Source: Paenibacillus phyllosphaerae (GTDB taxonomy: Bacteria; Bacillota; Bacilli; Paenibacillales; Paenibacillaceae). From it: a stretch of DNA of 64,000 nt. Shown here piece after piece: positions 8,494 to 15,978 of this stretch. Each line of letters starts with the position of its first letter. The first letter of the stretch is position 1. Made by a program: the position numbers and the translations under genes. The stretch is from assembly GCF_014192105.1 (NCBI RefSeq), contig NZ_JACHXK010000023.1, positions 31,096 to 95,095 of the forward strand. Direction: 5' to 3'. The notes under the pieces were generated by a model. That model was not told the DNA's origin. It saw only the letters and a list, made by a program, of their open reading frames with translations, and ran no database searches.

Positions 8494-9132
8494 TTGGAGA
8501 AATTGAATGCGAACTTAGACCAGAAGAAGTCGGCCGTGATTGTGGTGGACGTGCAAAATGACTACTGCCATCCCGATGGGGCAATCGCCAAACTCGGTAT
8601 TGATGTCAGCGCCGTGAAGACCATGATGCCGAACCTGCATAACCTGTTAGCCTCTGCGCGCGAGCATGGCGTCCCGATTATTTTCCTGCAGACGAACCAT
8701 GAAGCGGCAACCGATTCGGAGGTGTGGGTATCGCGCTTCCAAGACGGCAAGAACCCGATCTGCCATACGGGCAGCTGGGGAGCGGAATTCTACGAGGTGG
8801 CTCCGCTGCCGAACGAAACCGTGGTCAACAAGCATCGGTACAGCGGGTTTATTCATACGCGGCTCGCATCGGTCTTGCAAACGATGAAGATCGAAACGTT
8901 GATCATGACCGGCGTAAGCACGAATCTGTGCGTCGAATCTACCGCAAGAGACGGGTTTATGCTGGATTATCGTATCGTGCTCGTGCAAGATGCCTGCGCG
9001 GCCTTCTCGCAAGCCGAACACGACATGACCGTCAAGACAGTCGGTACTTATTTCGGCATGGCGGCAGGATCGCAAGAGCTCATAACCTTCTGGCAGCAGA
9101 CGAACAAGACGCCTCAGCTCGTCACCACCTAG
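8494..9132 (+). CDS. Cysteine hydrolase of the isochorismatase family, RutB-like
   Basis: 212 residues. The catalytic triad of the family is complete: Asp19 (VVDVQND), Lys113 (VNKHRYSGF) and Cys146 (STNLCVEST), with the cis-peptide Gly140-Val141 before it. The segment from KHRYSGF to CVESTARDGFMLDY is close to RutB, the ureidoacrylate (peracid) amidohydrolase of pyrimidine degradation, so a ureidoacrylate- or carbamate-type C-N hydrolase is likely. No other rut gene is nearby, so the pathway is open. The start is TTG at 8494, after AGGTGAAGAGG. It is the only plus-strand gene in this part and is convergent with the MDR reductase gene. It is cytoplasmic. Confidence 0.88.
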   Translation: MEKLNANLDQKKSAVIVVDVQNDYCHPDGAIAKLGIDVSAVKTMMPNLHNLLASAREHGVPIIFLQTNHEAATDSEVWVSRFQDGKNPICHTGSWGAEFYEVAPLPNETVVNKHRYSGFIHTRLASVLQTMKIETLIMTGVSTNLCVESTARDGFMLDYRIVLVQDACAAFSQAEHDMTVKTVGTYFGMAAGSQELITFWQQTNKTPQLVTT

Positions 9133-9215
9133 CAGAACGAAGAGGAACGGCAAGCCTTCAGAGGGCTGCCATTCCTTCCGTTGTACTAGTCGAGCTGGCG
9201 CGAATGCGCGTCTGA

Positions 9216-10238
9216 CTAGTTCTTTATTCGCACGACCACTTTCCCCTTCGCTGCGCCTTCACCAAGATACCGGAGCGCTTGATCCGCTTCGCTGAGCGGG
9301 AAGCACCTATCTACGACAGGCGTAACTTGAGCTTTCTCGACAAGCTCCTTCCAGACCAGTTGATCGTCATGATTCGGTCGATGGACAAGTATCGTGAGCT
9401 GCTTCTTGTGGAACCGCGCGCTCAGCGGCGATACCACCAGCGTCTGAAGAAGCCGGGGCATCGGTCCGCCTACCATGACATAGATGCCGCCAGGCTTGAG
9501 CGCGCGCTGAATGGATCGAACCGAGTGATTCCCGACGACATCCAGAATGAGATCGTAGCGAATTCCTTGCTTCGTAAAATCATCCTGCTCATAATTCAGG
9601 ACATGGTCCGCCCCGATCGCAAACATCGTCTCCCATTTGGCGCCGCTATCCACGCCCGTCACTTCCGCCCCGATCCACTTGCAATACTGAATCCCGAACG
9701 TGCCGACTCCGCCGCCTGCTCCATTAATAAGCACCTTATCGCCCTTCTTGAGCCGGCCTTTGTTGCGCAGTCCTTGCAAGGCAAGCACGGCGGCCTGAGG
9801 AATCGCCGCGGCCTGCTCGAAGCTGATACCGGCAGGTTTCAAGGTCAATGCCGCTTCGCGGGCGCATACATATTCCGCGAATCCGCCCCAATTGCAGCCC
9901 GACAGATCCCCGAATACTTCGTCTCCCGGCCGGAACCGCTTAACGGCGGCTCCAACGGCAACGACCGTACCCGCAATATCCGCCCCCAGAATACGATAGC
10001 GGGGCTTACGAAATCCGCCGAGGCGGGTGATGTACGGCTTCCCCCGCAAAAGGTCCCAATCCCAGGAGTTGACCGAGGCAGCGTGAACGGCGATCAGCAA
10101 TTCATCTTCTCCGGGCGAAGGAACCTCGACTTCTTCCAGCCTCAGCTCTTCCGTCGTTCCATAGCGGTCGTAAACCATGGCTTTCATTGTACGCTGCCCT
10201 GTGCCAAGCTCGCTTGCCTCTTCTATGTTCCGGCTCAT
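9216..10238 (-). CDS. NAD(P)-dependent alcohol dehydrogenase / quinone oxidoreductase (MDR superfamily)
   Basis: About 340 residues. It has an N-terminal GroES-like domain (KAMVYDRYG, ELLIAVHAASVNSWDWDLLRG) and a C-terminal Rossmann domain with NGAGGGVGTFGIQ. The structural and catalytic zinc cysteines of alcohol dehydrogenases are missing, so it belongs to the zinc-independent quinone oxidoreductase branch. It likely reduces an activated enone or quinone with NADPH. The ATG at 10238 has GGAGG six bases upstream; an ATG two codons earlier abuts that site. It is convergent with the RutB-like gene; only a weak imperfect hairpin lies between them. Confidence 0.9.
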   Translation of the reverse strand: MSRNIEEASELGTGQRTMKAMVYDRYGTTEELRLEEVEVPSPGEDELLIAVHAASVNSWDWDLLRGKPYITRLGGFRKPRYRILGADIAGTVVAVGAAVKRFRPGDEVFGDLSGCNWGGFAEYVCAREAALTLKPAGISFEQAAAIPQAAVLALQGLRNKGRLKKGDKVLINGAGGGVGTFGIQYCKWIGAEVTGVDSGAKWETMFAIGADHVLNYEQDDFTKQGIRYDLILDVVGNHSVRSIQRALKPGGIYVMVGGPMPRLLQTLVVSPLSARFHKKQLTILVHRPNHDDQLVWKELVEKAQVTPVVDRCFPLSEADQALRYLGEGAAKGKVVVRIKN

Positions 10239-10462
10239 GCTCATCCTCCGATCGATTCTAGTATTTCGTTATTATCACCCTATACCGTTTCGGAGCAAAT
10301 ATGAAGCGAATCCCGCCTTTCTTAACAATTTTTTACCAATCGACCATTCACGGCGGCTGGCCAAGCCGATAAATATACCCTAAATGCGGTATAGGAGCAT
10401 CGAGTAAAAACAGCTACGATAGGATTGACTGAAGTTAACAGCAGGAAAAGGAGGCATGCAGC

Positions 10463-10630
10463 ATGACGGAAGAAGTCAAACCAGTATTGAACGAAGAGGC
10501 TGCTGAACAGAAACAACCGGAGATCGAAGATATTCCCGAGACGCTTGAGCGCGAGGATATGGAGAATGTTCAAGGCGGCTGGGGTGCCGCGGGCGGCAAA
10601 CAATCAAGACCGAAGGTTCGCACCGCTTAG
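10463..10630 (+). CDS. Short peptide with double-glycine leader (candidate RiPP or secreted peptide precursor)
   Basis: A 55-residue gene. The ATG follows an ideal AAGGAGG site with an 8-base spacer, and a strong terminator lies 25 bases past the stop. The N-terminal 37 residues are very acidic and Gln-rich. They end in LEREDMENVQGG, which fits the double-glycine leader pattern: hydrophobic Leu28, Met33 and Val36 at -12, -7 and -4, an acidic residue at -8, and Gly38-Gly39. The remaining 16 residues (WGAAGGKQSRPKVRTA) are basic and lack acidic residues, like a cleaved product. No peptidase-ABC exporter or modification enzyme is adjacent; the next gene is a Bcr/CflA exporter on the other strand. 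Coding status is well supported; the peptide role is inference. Confidence 0.72.
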   Translation: MTEEVKPVLNEEAAEQKQPEIEDIPETLEREDMENVQGGWGAAGGKQSRPKVRTA

Positions 10631-10654
10631 TCATCACGCTTCATATACGTATAG

Positions 10655-10691
10655 AAAAAGGCGATCTGTCTAACCGACAGATCGCCTTTTT
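10655..10691. terminator. Strong bidirectional terminator
   Basis: Perfect 16-bp stem (AAAAAGGCGATCTGTC / GACAGATCGCCTTTTT) with a 5-base loop. It has U-runs in both directions, so it ends both the small peptide gene and the convergent exporter gene. Confidence 0.95.
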
Positions 10692-10701
10692 ATTTGCGCC
10701 G

Positions 10702-11937
10702 CTATGTGGACGACTTAGCCGTCGCCGAATTATGCTGCGCCATCGCCCCTCTTGGCTTGCGGGCAAGCCCGAAGAACGCGAGCAGCGCAAGCAGGCTCGT
10801 GGACAGGATGATGACTCCCATCGGAACCGCGGAATTCTCCCCCGCCACGCCGACGAGCGGTGACGTGCAGGCGCCGATGACGAAAGGCAGCAAGCCCAGC
10901 AAGGCGGCTGCGCTGCCGGCACGGCTGCTCTGCGAGCCCATCGCCAATACGAAGGACGCCGTAGCGGTCATACCGATGGACGCAACGAAGAAGAACAACG
11001 GAATGACCAATGCCAGCAAAGGCCCCTTCAACAGGATGACGATCAATGCCGTGAGACTGGATGTGCAAGCGAGCAGCAACCCGATCAAGACGAACTTGCG
11101 TTCCGAGACCGATTTGCTCAGCAGCCCAACCGCTTGAGAGCCGATAATCAGGCTGATGCCGTTGGAAGCGAATAACAGAGCGAACAGCTGCGGAGAAGCG
11201 CCGTAAATATTCTGATAGACGAACGGCGTTCCCGACACGTAGGCGAACACGCCGCCGATCATAATGCCTTGCGCCAGCGCATAGCCGACAAACTGCCGGT
11301 CTTTCAGCAGCATTTGAATGCCGCTGAGCAGCTCCCCGAAGTTGGCCGGTACCCGATTCTCGGCAGGCAGCGTCTCCTTCAGGTTCGTCGTGGCGACGAT
11401 CGCGAGCAGCAAGCCGACAATGCTCAGGACGAAGAACACGCCGACCCATGTCGTGAACGAGATGACGCCGCTGCCGGCCATCGGCGCGATCATCGGGAAC
11501 AAGTTGTTAACGAGCATGAGCAGGGAGAAAAATTTCGTTAATTCCGTGCCGCTATATACATCGCGCACGATGGCCCGGGAGATAACGATTCCCGCGGAAG
11601 CCGCGAAGCCTTGCACGAATCGGGCGGCGATAAACCAATAAATATTCGGGGAGACGGCGCAGGCGAATGAAGCAGCCAGATAGAAAAGAAGCGAAATAAT
11701 AACCGGATTGCGCCGCCCGAACACGTCGCTTAACGGTCCCATAATGATCTGACCCGCGCCTAATCCGATGAGGCATGCGGTCAAACTCAGCTGAACGAGC
11801 GAAGCCTGGGTACCGAAGTCGTCGGCGATCTGCGGGAAGGACGGCAAATACATATCGATCGTAAGCGGGCCAAGCGCCGAGAAAGCGCCGAGCAGCAGCA
11901 CTAGTCGGAGGCGGTCAAACTTGTTGGACACAGACAT
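10702..11937 (-). CDS. Multidrug efflux MFS transporter, Bcr/CflA family
   Basis: About 411 residues with 12 predicted membrane helices. The family marks are clear: LGPLTIDMYLPSFPQIADDF in helix 1, GPLSDVFGRRNP as the motif A loop between helices 2 and 3, and RFVQGFAASAGIVISRAIVRD in helices 4-5. Proton-driven export of drugs or small metabolites is expected. The ATG at 11937 is nine bases after AGGAGA; an ATG three codons upstream is too close to it. It is convergent with the double-glycine peptide gene, sharing one terminator. Whether it exports that peptide is only a guess, since Bcr-type pumps usually take small molecules. Confidence 0.92.
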   Translation of the reverse strand: MSVSNKFDRLRLVLLLGAFSALGPLTIDMYLPSFPQIADDFGTQASLVQLSLTACLIGLGAGQIIMGPLSDVFGRRNPVIISLLFYLAASFACAVSPNIYWFIAARFVQGFAASAGIVISRAIVRDVYSGTELTKFFSLLMLVNNLFPMIAPMAGSGVISFTTWVGVFFVLSIVGLLLAIVATTNLKETLPAENRVPANFGELLSGIQMLLKDRQFVGYALAQGIMIGGVFAYVSGTPFVYQNIYGASPQLFALLFASNGISLIIGSQAVGLLSKSVSERKFVLIGLLLACTSSLTALIVILLKGPLLALVIPLFFFVASIGMTATASFVLAMGSQSSRAGSAAALLGLLPFVIGACTSPLVGVAGENSAVPMGVIILSTSLLALLAFFGLARKPRGAMAQHNSATAKSST

Positions 11938-12053
11938 GGTTTCCATTCTCCTAAACGATTCTATATTTTATCCACAGCGGATTTGCTTCATCTTATCACA
12001 CACCCGAGCTTGCAAAATAGGTATATTCATGGCAAATATATATGCTGTTAAGC

Positions 12054-12108
12054 GAAAAAAGATCCCCTCCTCCGGGTCGCCCTCGGGCTTGCGGAATTAC
12101 GGGGACCT
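12054..12108 (-). terminator. Terminator of the GH3/MFS operon
   Basis: On the minus strand AGGTCCCC pairs with GGGGATCT around a folded loop that contains a smaller GC-rich hairpin, followed by TTTTTTCG. It lies about 70 bases past the GH3 stop. Confidence 0.75.
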
Positions 12109-12177
12109 TCTTCGTTTCAAGTCCAAAACATCATTGCAAATCTTTTACGTCCAGGCGGCATACGATACCGCTTAGCG

Positions 12178-14439
12178 TTACTTCTTATAGTTGCGCGTAC
12201 GGTCGTCCTCGATGACGCCGCTCCAGTTCAGGCCGAAGGCGAAGTCGTAGCGGTTATGCTCGCTGTCGACATGGCACTCCATATCATGCGCGACGTCCTC
12301 GAATTGCTCCTCGACCGTCTTCATGTTCGCCGGCATCTGCATCGGCAGCAGGCCCGACGGCTCGGCCGCTCCGGTCAGTATTTCCATGATCGCCTGCACC
12401 TGCACGCCGAAGTCCGCGATGATCGCATCGACCTCGGATTCGAATTCCTCCACCACCGTCGGGTTGTGCAGCAGCATGGATACGATGACCGGCTTGCCCT
12501 GCAGCTTTTCTTTCGCCGTTAAGACGGCATCGAGGTCCGACGTGTTCTCGGCCGTCACCGACTTGCCCTTATAGGAGCGGTCGAGCACATCCGAATCCCG
12601 CGGATCGCCGGCCAAGCTGCGCTCGCGGGCATGCTCGGCCGTGTACGTCTTGTATTGCAGGCTGAGCGGCACATAGCCGTTGCCGCCGCTGGCCGCATCT
12701 TCAGCCGAGTAGCCCGAACCGGATCTTGGGCTGCTGATGAAGACCAGGCCGAAGTCCGCCTCGTCCGGATTATCGGTGACGTTGAAATATTTGGCCACGA
12801 TCGCAAGATTCACCGGGTCCTCCAGCTTCTCCGGCGTCGGATTGCCGAACCAATCTTTGCTTGCCGGCGTGTAACGCTTCGGAATATAGACCGTGCGCTT
12901 CTCTTGAAGCGGCAGCAGCTGGTCCTTATTCTTGAGCAGCACGATCGATTTGACCTGCGCGTCGTAGCCTTCCTTCATGAATGCGGGATTGCCGACGAGA
13001 CTCGCGCTTTCCTGCGGATCCAAATACGGATTCTCGAACAGGCCGAGACGGAACATATTCTGCAGCAAGCGTACCGCCGACTGCTCGAACCGGCTGCGCA
13101 TGAACGCTTCCCCATGCTCGGCGACGCCCATCCGGTAAGCCTCAAGCACCGGACCCATCTCGTTATTGCCGCCGAATTGGTCCACTCCCGCCATAATCAG
13201 CTTGTAGTGGCGCTCCGCTACTGTCAGCTCCTCGACGCCCCAAGGCTTGCCAGAGAGGAAACTGTCCTTGGCGCCATTCTCGTCGCCCGTGATCAGCCAG
13301 TCGGTACAGACGACGCCGTCATAACCGTATCGGGTTCGCAGCAGGTCCTGGATCAGATAACGGTTGTAGGAATTGCCGACGTTCTCGCCGTTCACCGTAT
13401 CTTGGTCGACCGAGATCGTATAATAAGGCATTACCGCGGACGCCATCCCCGTCTTGCCCTCGAGCTGGAACGCGCCGTCCACGAACGGCTTCAGATGCTC
13501 CTCGAAATTGTTGCCCGGGTAGACCGCATATTTGCCGCACGCATAATGCGCATCCCGGCCGCTCTCGCCCGAACCGCCGCCCGGCCAATGCTTCACCATC
13601 GTGTTGACGCTGTCATAGCCCCAGCCGCCCTCGATCTCCCGCTCCCCTTCCGATGTCTGGAAGCCATCGACGTAAGCACGGGCCATGTCGGTGGAGAGCT
13701 TCGAATCTTCGCCGAAGGTGCCATTGAAGCGGAACCAGCGCGGATCCGTCGCGATATCAATCTGCGGGGACAGCGCGGTCGTAAGGCCAAGCCCGCGGTA
13801 TTCCCGTGCGGCGATCTCGCCGAAACGCCGCGTCACCTTCGGGTCGAACGTGGCTGCCAGGCCTAGCGTCTCCGGCCACATCGAGATGTGGCCGCCCGAG
13901 CCGGCATTGAATTCCGAGCTCGAATCCGAGCTGTGGCGCGGGTCGGAGCTGTTGTTGGCCGGAATGCCCAACCCCGTTCCTTCCGCGAACGCCTGAACTT
14001 TGTTATTCCAATGCGCCGCGATCTCAGGGCTCTCCACCGTCGTGACGAGAACATGGCGCAGATTATCGTTGGCCAGGAAAGCCGCCTGCTCATCGGTCAG
14101 ATCCCATGGCTTGGCGCCGCTCTCCTCATACGGTTTGCCGTTATACTTGCTGGCGAACCAGCCGCGGCTTGCGGCCGGAACCGACTGATGCCTGCTGTAC
14201 AGCATAAGGCCCGCGATTTGCTCGATCGTCATTTTGGAAGCAAGATCTTGTGCCCGCTCCTTCGGACTTAAGCGCCAATCCTCATACTTGTCGAGATTGC
14301 CGTCGCGGCTAAGATCCTTGAAGAACAGTCCGTCCTGCTCCAGAATGGTAACGCCGGATTGCTCCGAGTAGCCGAGCGTTGGTCCACCTGGATTCTTCAC
14401 GTATTGAATCGTCTCGCTGGATTCCGTTTGCGTCTTCAT
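12178..14439 (-). CDS. Glycoside hydrolase family 3 enzyme (beta-glycosidase), cytoplasmic
   Basis: 753 residues with no signal peptide, so it acts inside the cell. Typical GH3 marks are present: RYLIQDLLRTRYGYDGVVCTD with the nucleophile Asp380, the substrate-binding KHWPGGG at 283-289, and a C-terminal alpha/beta sandwich (NPTVVEEF...VDAIIADFG, SGLLPMQMP). The N-terminal 60 residues before MTIEQIAGLML are longer than in short GH3 enzymes. A long insert between the domains (about 520-640) is Ser/Gly rich. It is 45 bases downstream of a sugar symporter gene, so it probably hydrolyses the imported di- or oligosaccharide. Two abutting cre-like sites lie upstream of that symporter. Exact sugar is unknown. 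The ribosome binding site is AAGGAGG. Confidence 0.92.
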   Translation of the reverse strand: MKTQTESSETIQYVKNPGGPTLGYSEQSGVTILEQDGLFFKDLSRDGNLDKYEDWRLSPKERAQDLASKMTIEQIAGLMLYSRHQSVPAASRGWFASKYNGKPYEESGAKPWDLTDEQAAFLANDNLRHVLVTTVESPEIAAHWNNKVQAFAEGTGLGIPANNSSDPRHSSDSSSEFNAGSGGHISMWPETLGLAATFDPKVTRRFGEIAAREYRGLGLTTALSPQIDIATDPRWFRFNGTFGEDSKLSTDMARAYVDGFQTSEGEREIEGGWGYDSVNTMVKHWPGGGSGESGRDAHYACGKYAVYPGNNFEEHLKPFVDGAFQLEGKTGMASAVMPYYTISVDQDTVNGENVGNSYNRYLIQDLLRTRYGYDGVVCTDWLITGDENGAKDSFLSGKPWGVEELTVAERHYKLIMAGVDQFGGNNEMGPVLEAYRMGVAEHGEAFMRSRFEQSAVRLLQNMFRLGLFENPYLDPQESASLVGNPAFMKEGYDAQVKSIVLLKNKDQLLPLQEKRTVYIPKRYTPASKDWFGNPTPEKLEDPVNLAIVAKYFNVTDNPDEADFGLVFISSPRSGSGYSAEDAASGGNGYVPLSLQYKTYTAEHARERSLAGDPRDSDVLDRSYKGKSVTAENTSDLDAVLTAKEKLQGKPVIVSMLLHNPTVVEEFESEVDAIIADFGVQVQAIMEILTGAAEPSGLLPMQMPANMKTVEEQFEDVAHDMECHVDSEHNRYDFAFGLNWSGVIEDDRTRNYKK

Positions 14440-14484
14440 TGCATGTCGTCCTCCTTTATGTTCAAGGCATGATTCGTGTAAAGA

Positions 14485-15783
14485 TTAAACCGCTTTTCTC
14501 GACGTGTCTGCCGGAGCTGCTGCATCTCTGCGTGCCTCGCCGCCGACTTCAGGGAGCGGACGAACCGCGAATGCACCGGCTACTACGCATGCTGCCAAGA
14601 TGATGTAGAAGAAGGACCATCCGCCGATCGCGAGCAATACGGGCGCAATCGCCGGCACGATCGACTGCGGCAATGCGTTGGCGACGTTCATCAGGCCGAA
14701 GTCCTTCGCCGCATCTTCCTTGCGCGGCAGAATACGCGACACGAGCGCCATATCGACGGCCGAGAAACAGCCGTAGCCAAGGCCGATGACAGCGGAAGCG
14801 ATGACATAAACGGCGTATTGCGGGATGAACGCGTACATTAGGATGCCGACGACCATAATGGCCGCAGAACCGTACAGGAAAGGCTTTTGCTTGCCGAACT
14901 TATCGGACAGTACGCCGCCGAACACGCTGGTCAGCGCCATGCCGACCATGGCGATAATATTGATGACGCCTACGCTGGTCGTCGCTTCCGCTTCCGTGAA
15001 GCCCATCCGGTTCACGAGCATGACCGTCAAGTAGAGGCTGCTGCAATAGCCCATCATGAGCAGGAACTTGGAAGCGATGGCCCATGTGAACTCCGGATAC
15101 TTGCGCGGGCTCGGGTAGATCTTGCTCAGCTTCTCGCCAAGGGAGATGTGCGACTTCGGCTGCTGGACGACTTCGATTCTGCCGTCTTTAATGATGAACG
15201 CGCTGATAATCGGGCCGATAATCCCGCAGATCGCGAGCAGCGACCATTTGACCTCGGACGGTACATCCGTCATGACCATCATGAGCACCATGCCGATCGC
15301 CATTGCTACCGGCATCATCAGTCCGAGAACGCCCGATACGGTCCCTTGCTTGCTCTCTTCCACCTGATCCGGAATGAGTGCCGTATATGCGGCCATCCCG
15401 AAGTTGAAGAACAGCTGCGCGATCGACCATCCGATGACGATCTGCCAGATCTCCGTCGCCAAGCCGACCCATAGCAACGCGAGCGAGCCGATAATAGGAC
15501 CGATCAGCATCCACGTCCGGCGACGGCCGAACGCGATGTTCGTGCGGTCGCTCAGCGCCCCGCCGAGCGGGTTACCGATCAAGGCGAAGAATGCGCCGAC
15601 GCCGGAGACGAGACCATAGGACGACGTGTAGCCGTCAGGATCGACTTCGATCATTTTGAAGGTGAGAAGCAATAATGCCGGTGTCATGAGCGCAAGCATC
15701 ATGAGCCCATACCCGAGCGATATTCCGAACGTTAGTCTTTTCAGGGGCGTTACGATCTGCCCTCTTATTGCTGATCCTGCCAT
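14485..15783 (-). CDS. Sugar MFS transporter (GPH/SLC45-like)
   Basis: 432 residues from the ATG at 15783, seven bases after AGGAGG. It has 12 predicted helices. The loop between helices 2 and 3 reads GGALSDRTNIAFGRRRTWM, the mark of the glycoside-pentoside-hexuronide and SLC45-type sugar carriers, and GGVLSDKFGKQKPF is its counterpart in the second half. It should bring in a glycoside with a cation for the GH3 enzyme encoded 45 bases downstream. Regulation by catabolite repression is suggested by the cre-like sequences at 15817-15845. The AraC-GH39 fusion gene just upstream on the same strand is the obvious specific regulator. Confidence 0.9.
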   Translation of the reverse strand: MAGSAIRGQIVTPLKRLTFGISLGYGLMMLALMTPALLLLTFKMIEVDPDGYTSSYGLVSGVGAFFALIGNPLGGALSDRTNIAFGRRRTWMLIGPIIGSLALLWVGLATEIWQIVIGWSIAQLFFNFGMAAYTALIPDQVEESKQGTVSGVLGLMMPVAMAIGMVLMMVMTDVPSEVKWSLLAICGIIGPIISAFIIKDGRIEVVQQPKSHISLGEKLSKIYPSPRKYPEFTWAIASKFLLMMGYCSSLYLTVMLVNRMGFTEAEATTSVGVINIIAMVGMALTSVFGGVLSDKFGKQKPFLYGSAAIMVVGILMYAFIPQYAVYVIASAVIGLGYGCFSAVDMALVSRILPRKEDAAKDFGLMNVANALPQSIVPAIAPVLLAIGGWSFFYIILAACVVAGAFAVRPLPEVGGEARRDAAAPADTSRKAV

Positions 15784-15816
15784 ACGATGACCTCCTAGGG
15801 ACAAATATGCTTGAAT

Positions 15817-15845
15817 TTGAAAACGTTATCTGTAAGCGATTACAA
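15817..15845 (-). promoter_or_regulatory. Two abutting cre-like operators upstream of the sugar symporter
   Basis: TTGAAAACGTTATCT (15817-15831, read on plus) and TTGTAATCGCTTACA (15831-15845, read on minus) each match WTGNAANCGNWNNCW at every fixed position and share one base. They lie 34-62 bases before the symporter start. They are likely bound by CcpA or a related LacI-family repressor. A TATAAT lies next to them (15852-15857, minus strand), but without a clear -35. Confidence 0.7.
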
Positions 15846-15863
15846 CTTGATTATAAAAGAAAA

Positions 15864-15883
15864 CGCCTCCCAGATGAGAGGCG
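15864..15883 (-). terminator. Terminator of the AraC-GH39 gene
   Basis: Stem CGCCTC / GAGGCG with an 8-base loop, followed on the minus strand by TTTTCTTTT. It sits about 95 bases past the stop of the AraC-GH39 gene and before the symporter promoter region. Confidence 0.72.
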
Positions 15884-15923
15884 GCGGCTTAAGGTGTTTT
15901 GTTACGATTTTTACGTTGTTTTG

Positions 15924-15938
15924 CGATAACGCTTTCAT
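15924..15938 (-). promoter_or_regulatory. Third cre-like site
   Basis: Minus-strand ATGAAAGCGTTATCG matches the cre consensus at 14 of 15 positions. It lies about 40 bases past the AraC-GH39 stop and about 80 bases from the tandem pair, a spacing that would allow looping with it. Confidence 0.55.
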
Positions 15939-15978
15939 CGGGCTGCCGAAGCACATTAAAAATTGACCCGAAACTTTT

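Noticed and set aside
11947..12177. Riboswitch upstream of the exporter
   Set aside because: The structured part fits a terminator of the GH3 gene on the same strand better, with a U-run at its end.
12631..13866. 411-codon plus-strand frame
   Set aside because: Antisense shadow of the GH3 gene with Arg/Ala/Leu-rich composition.
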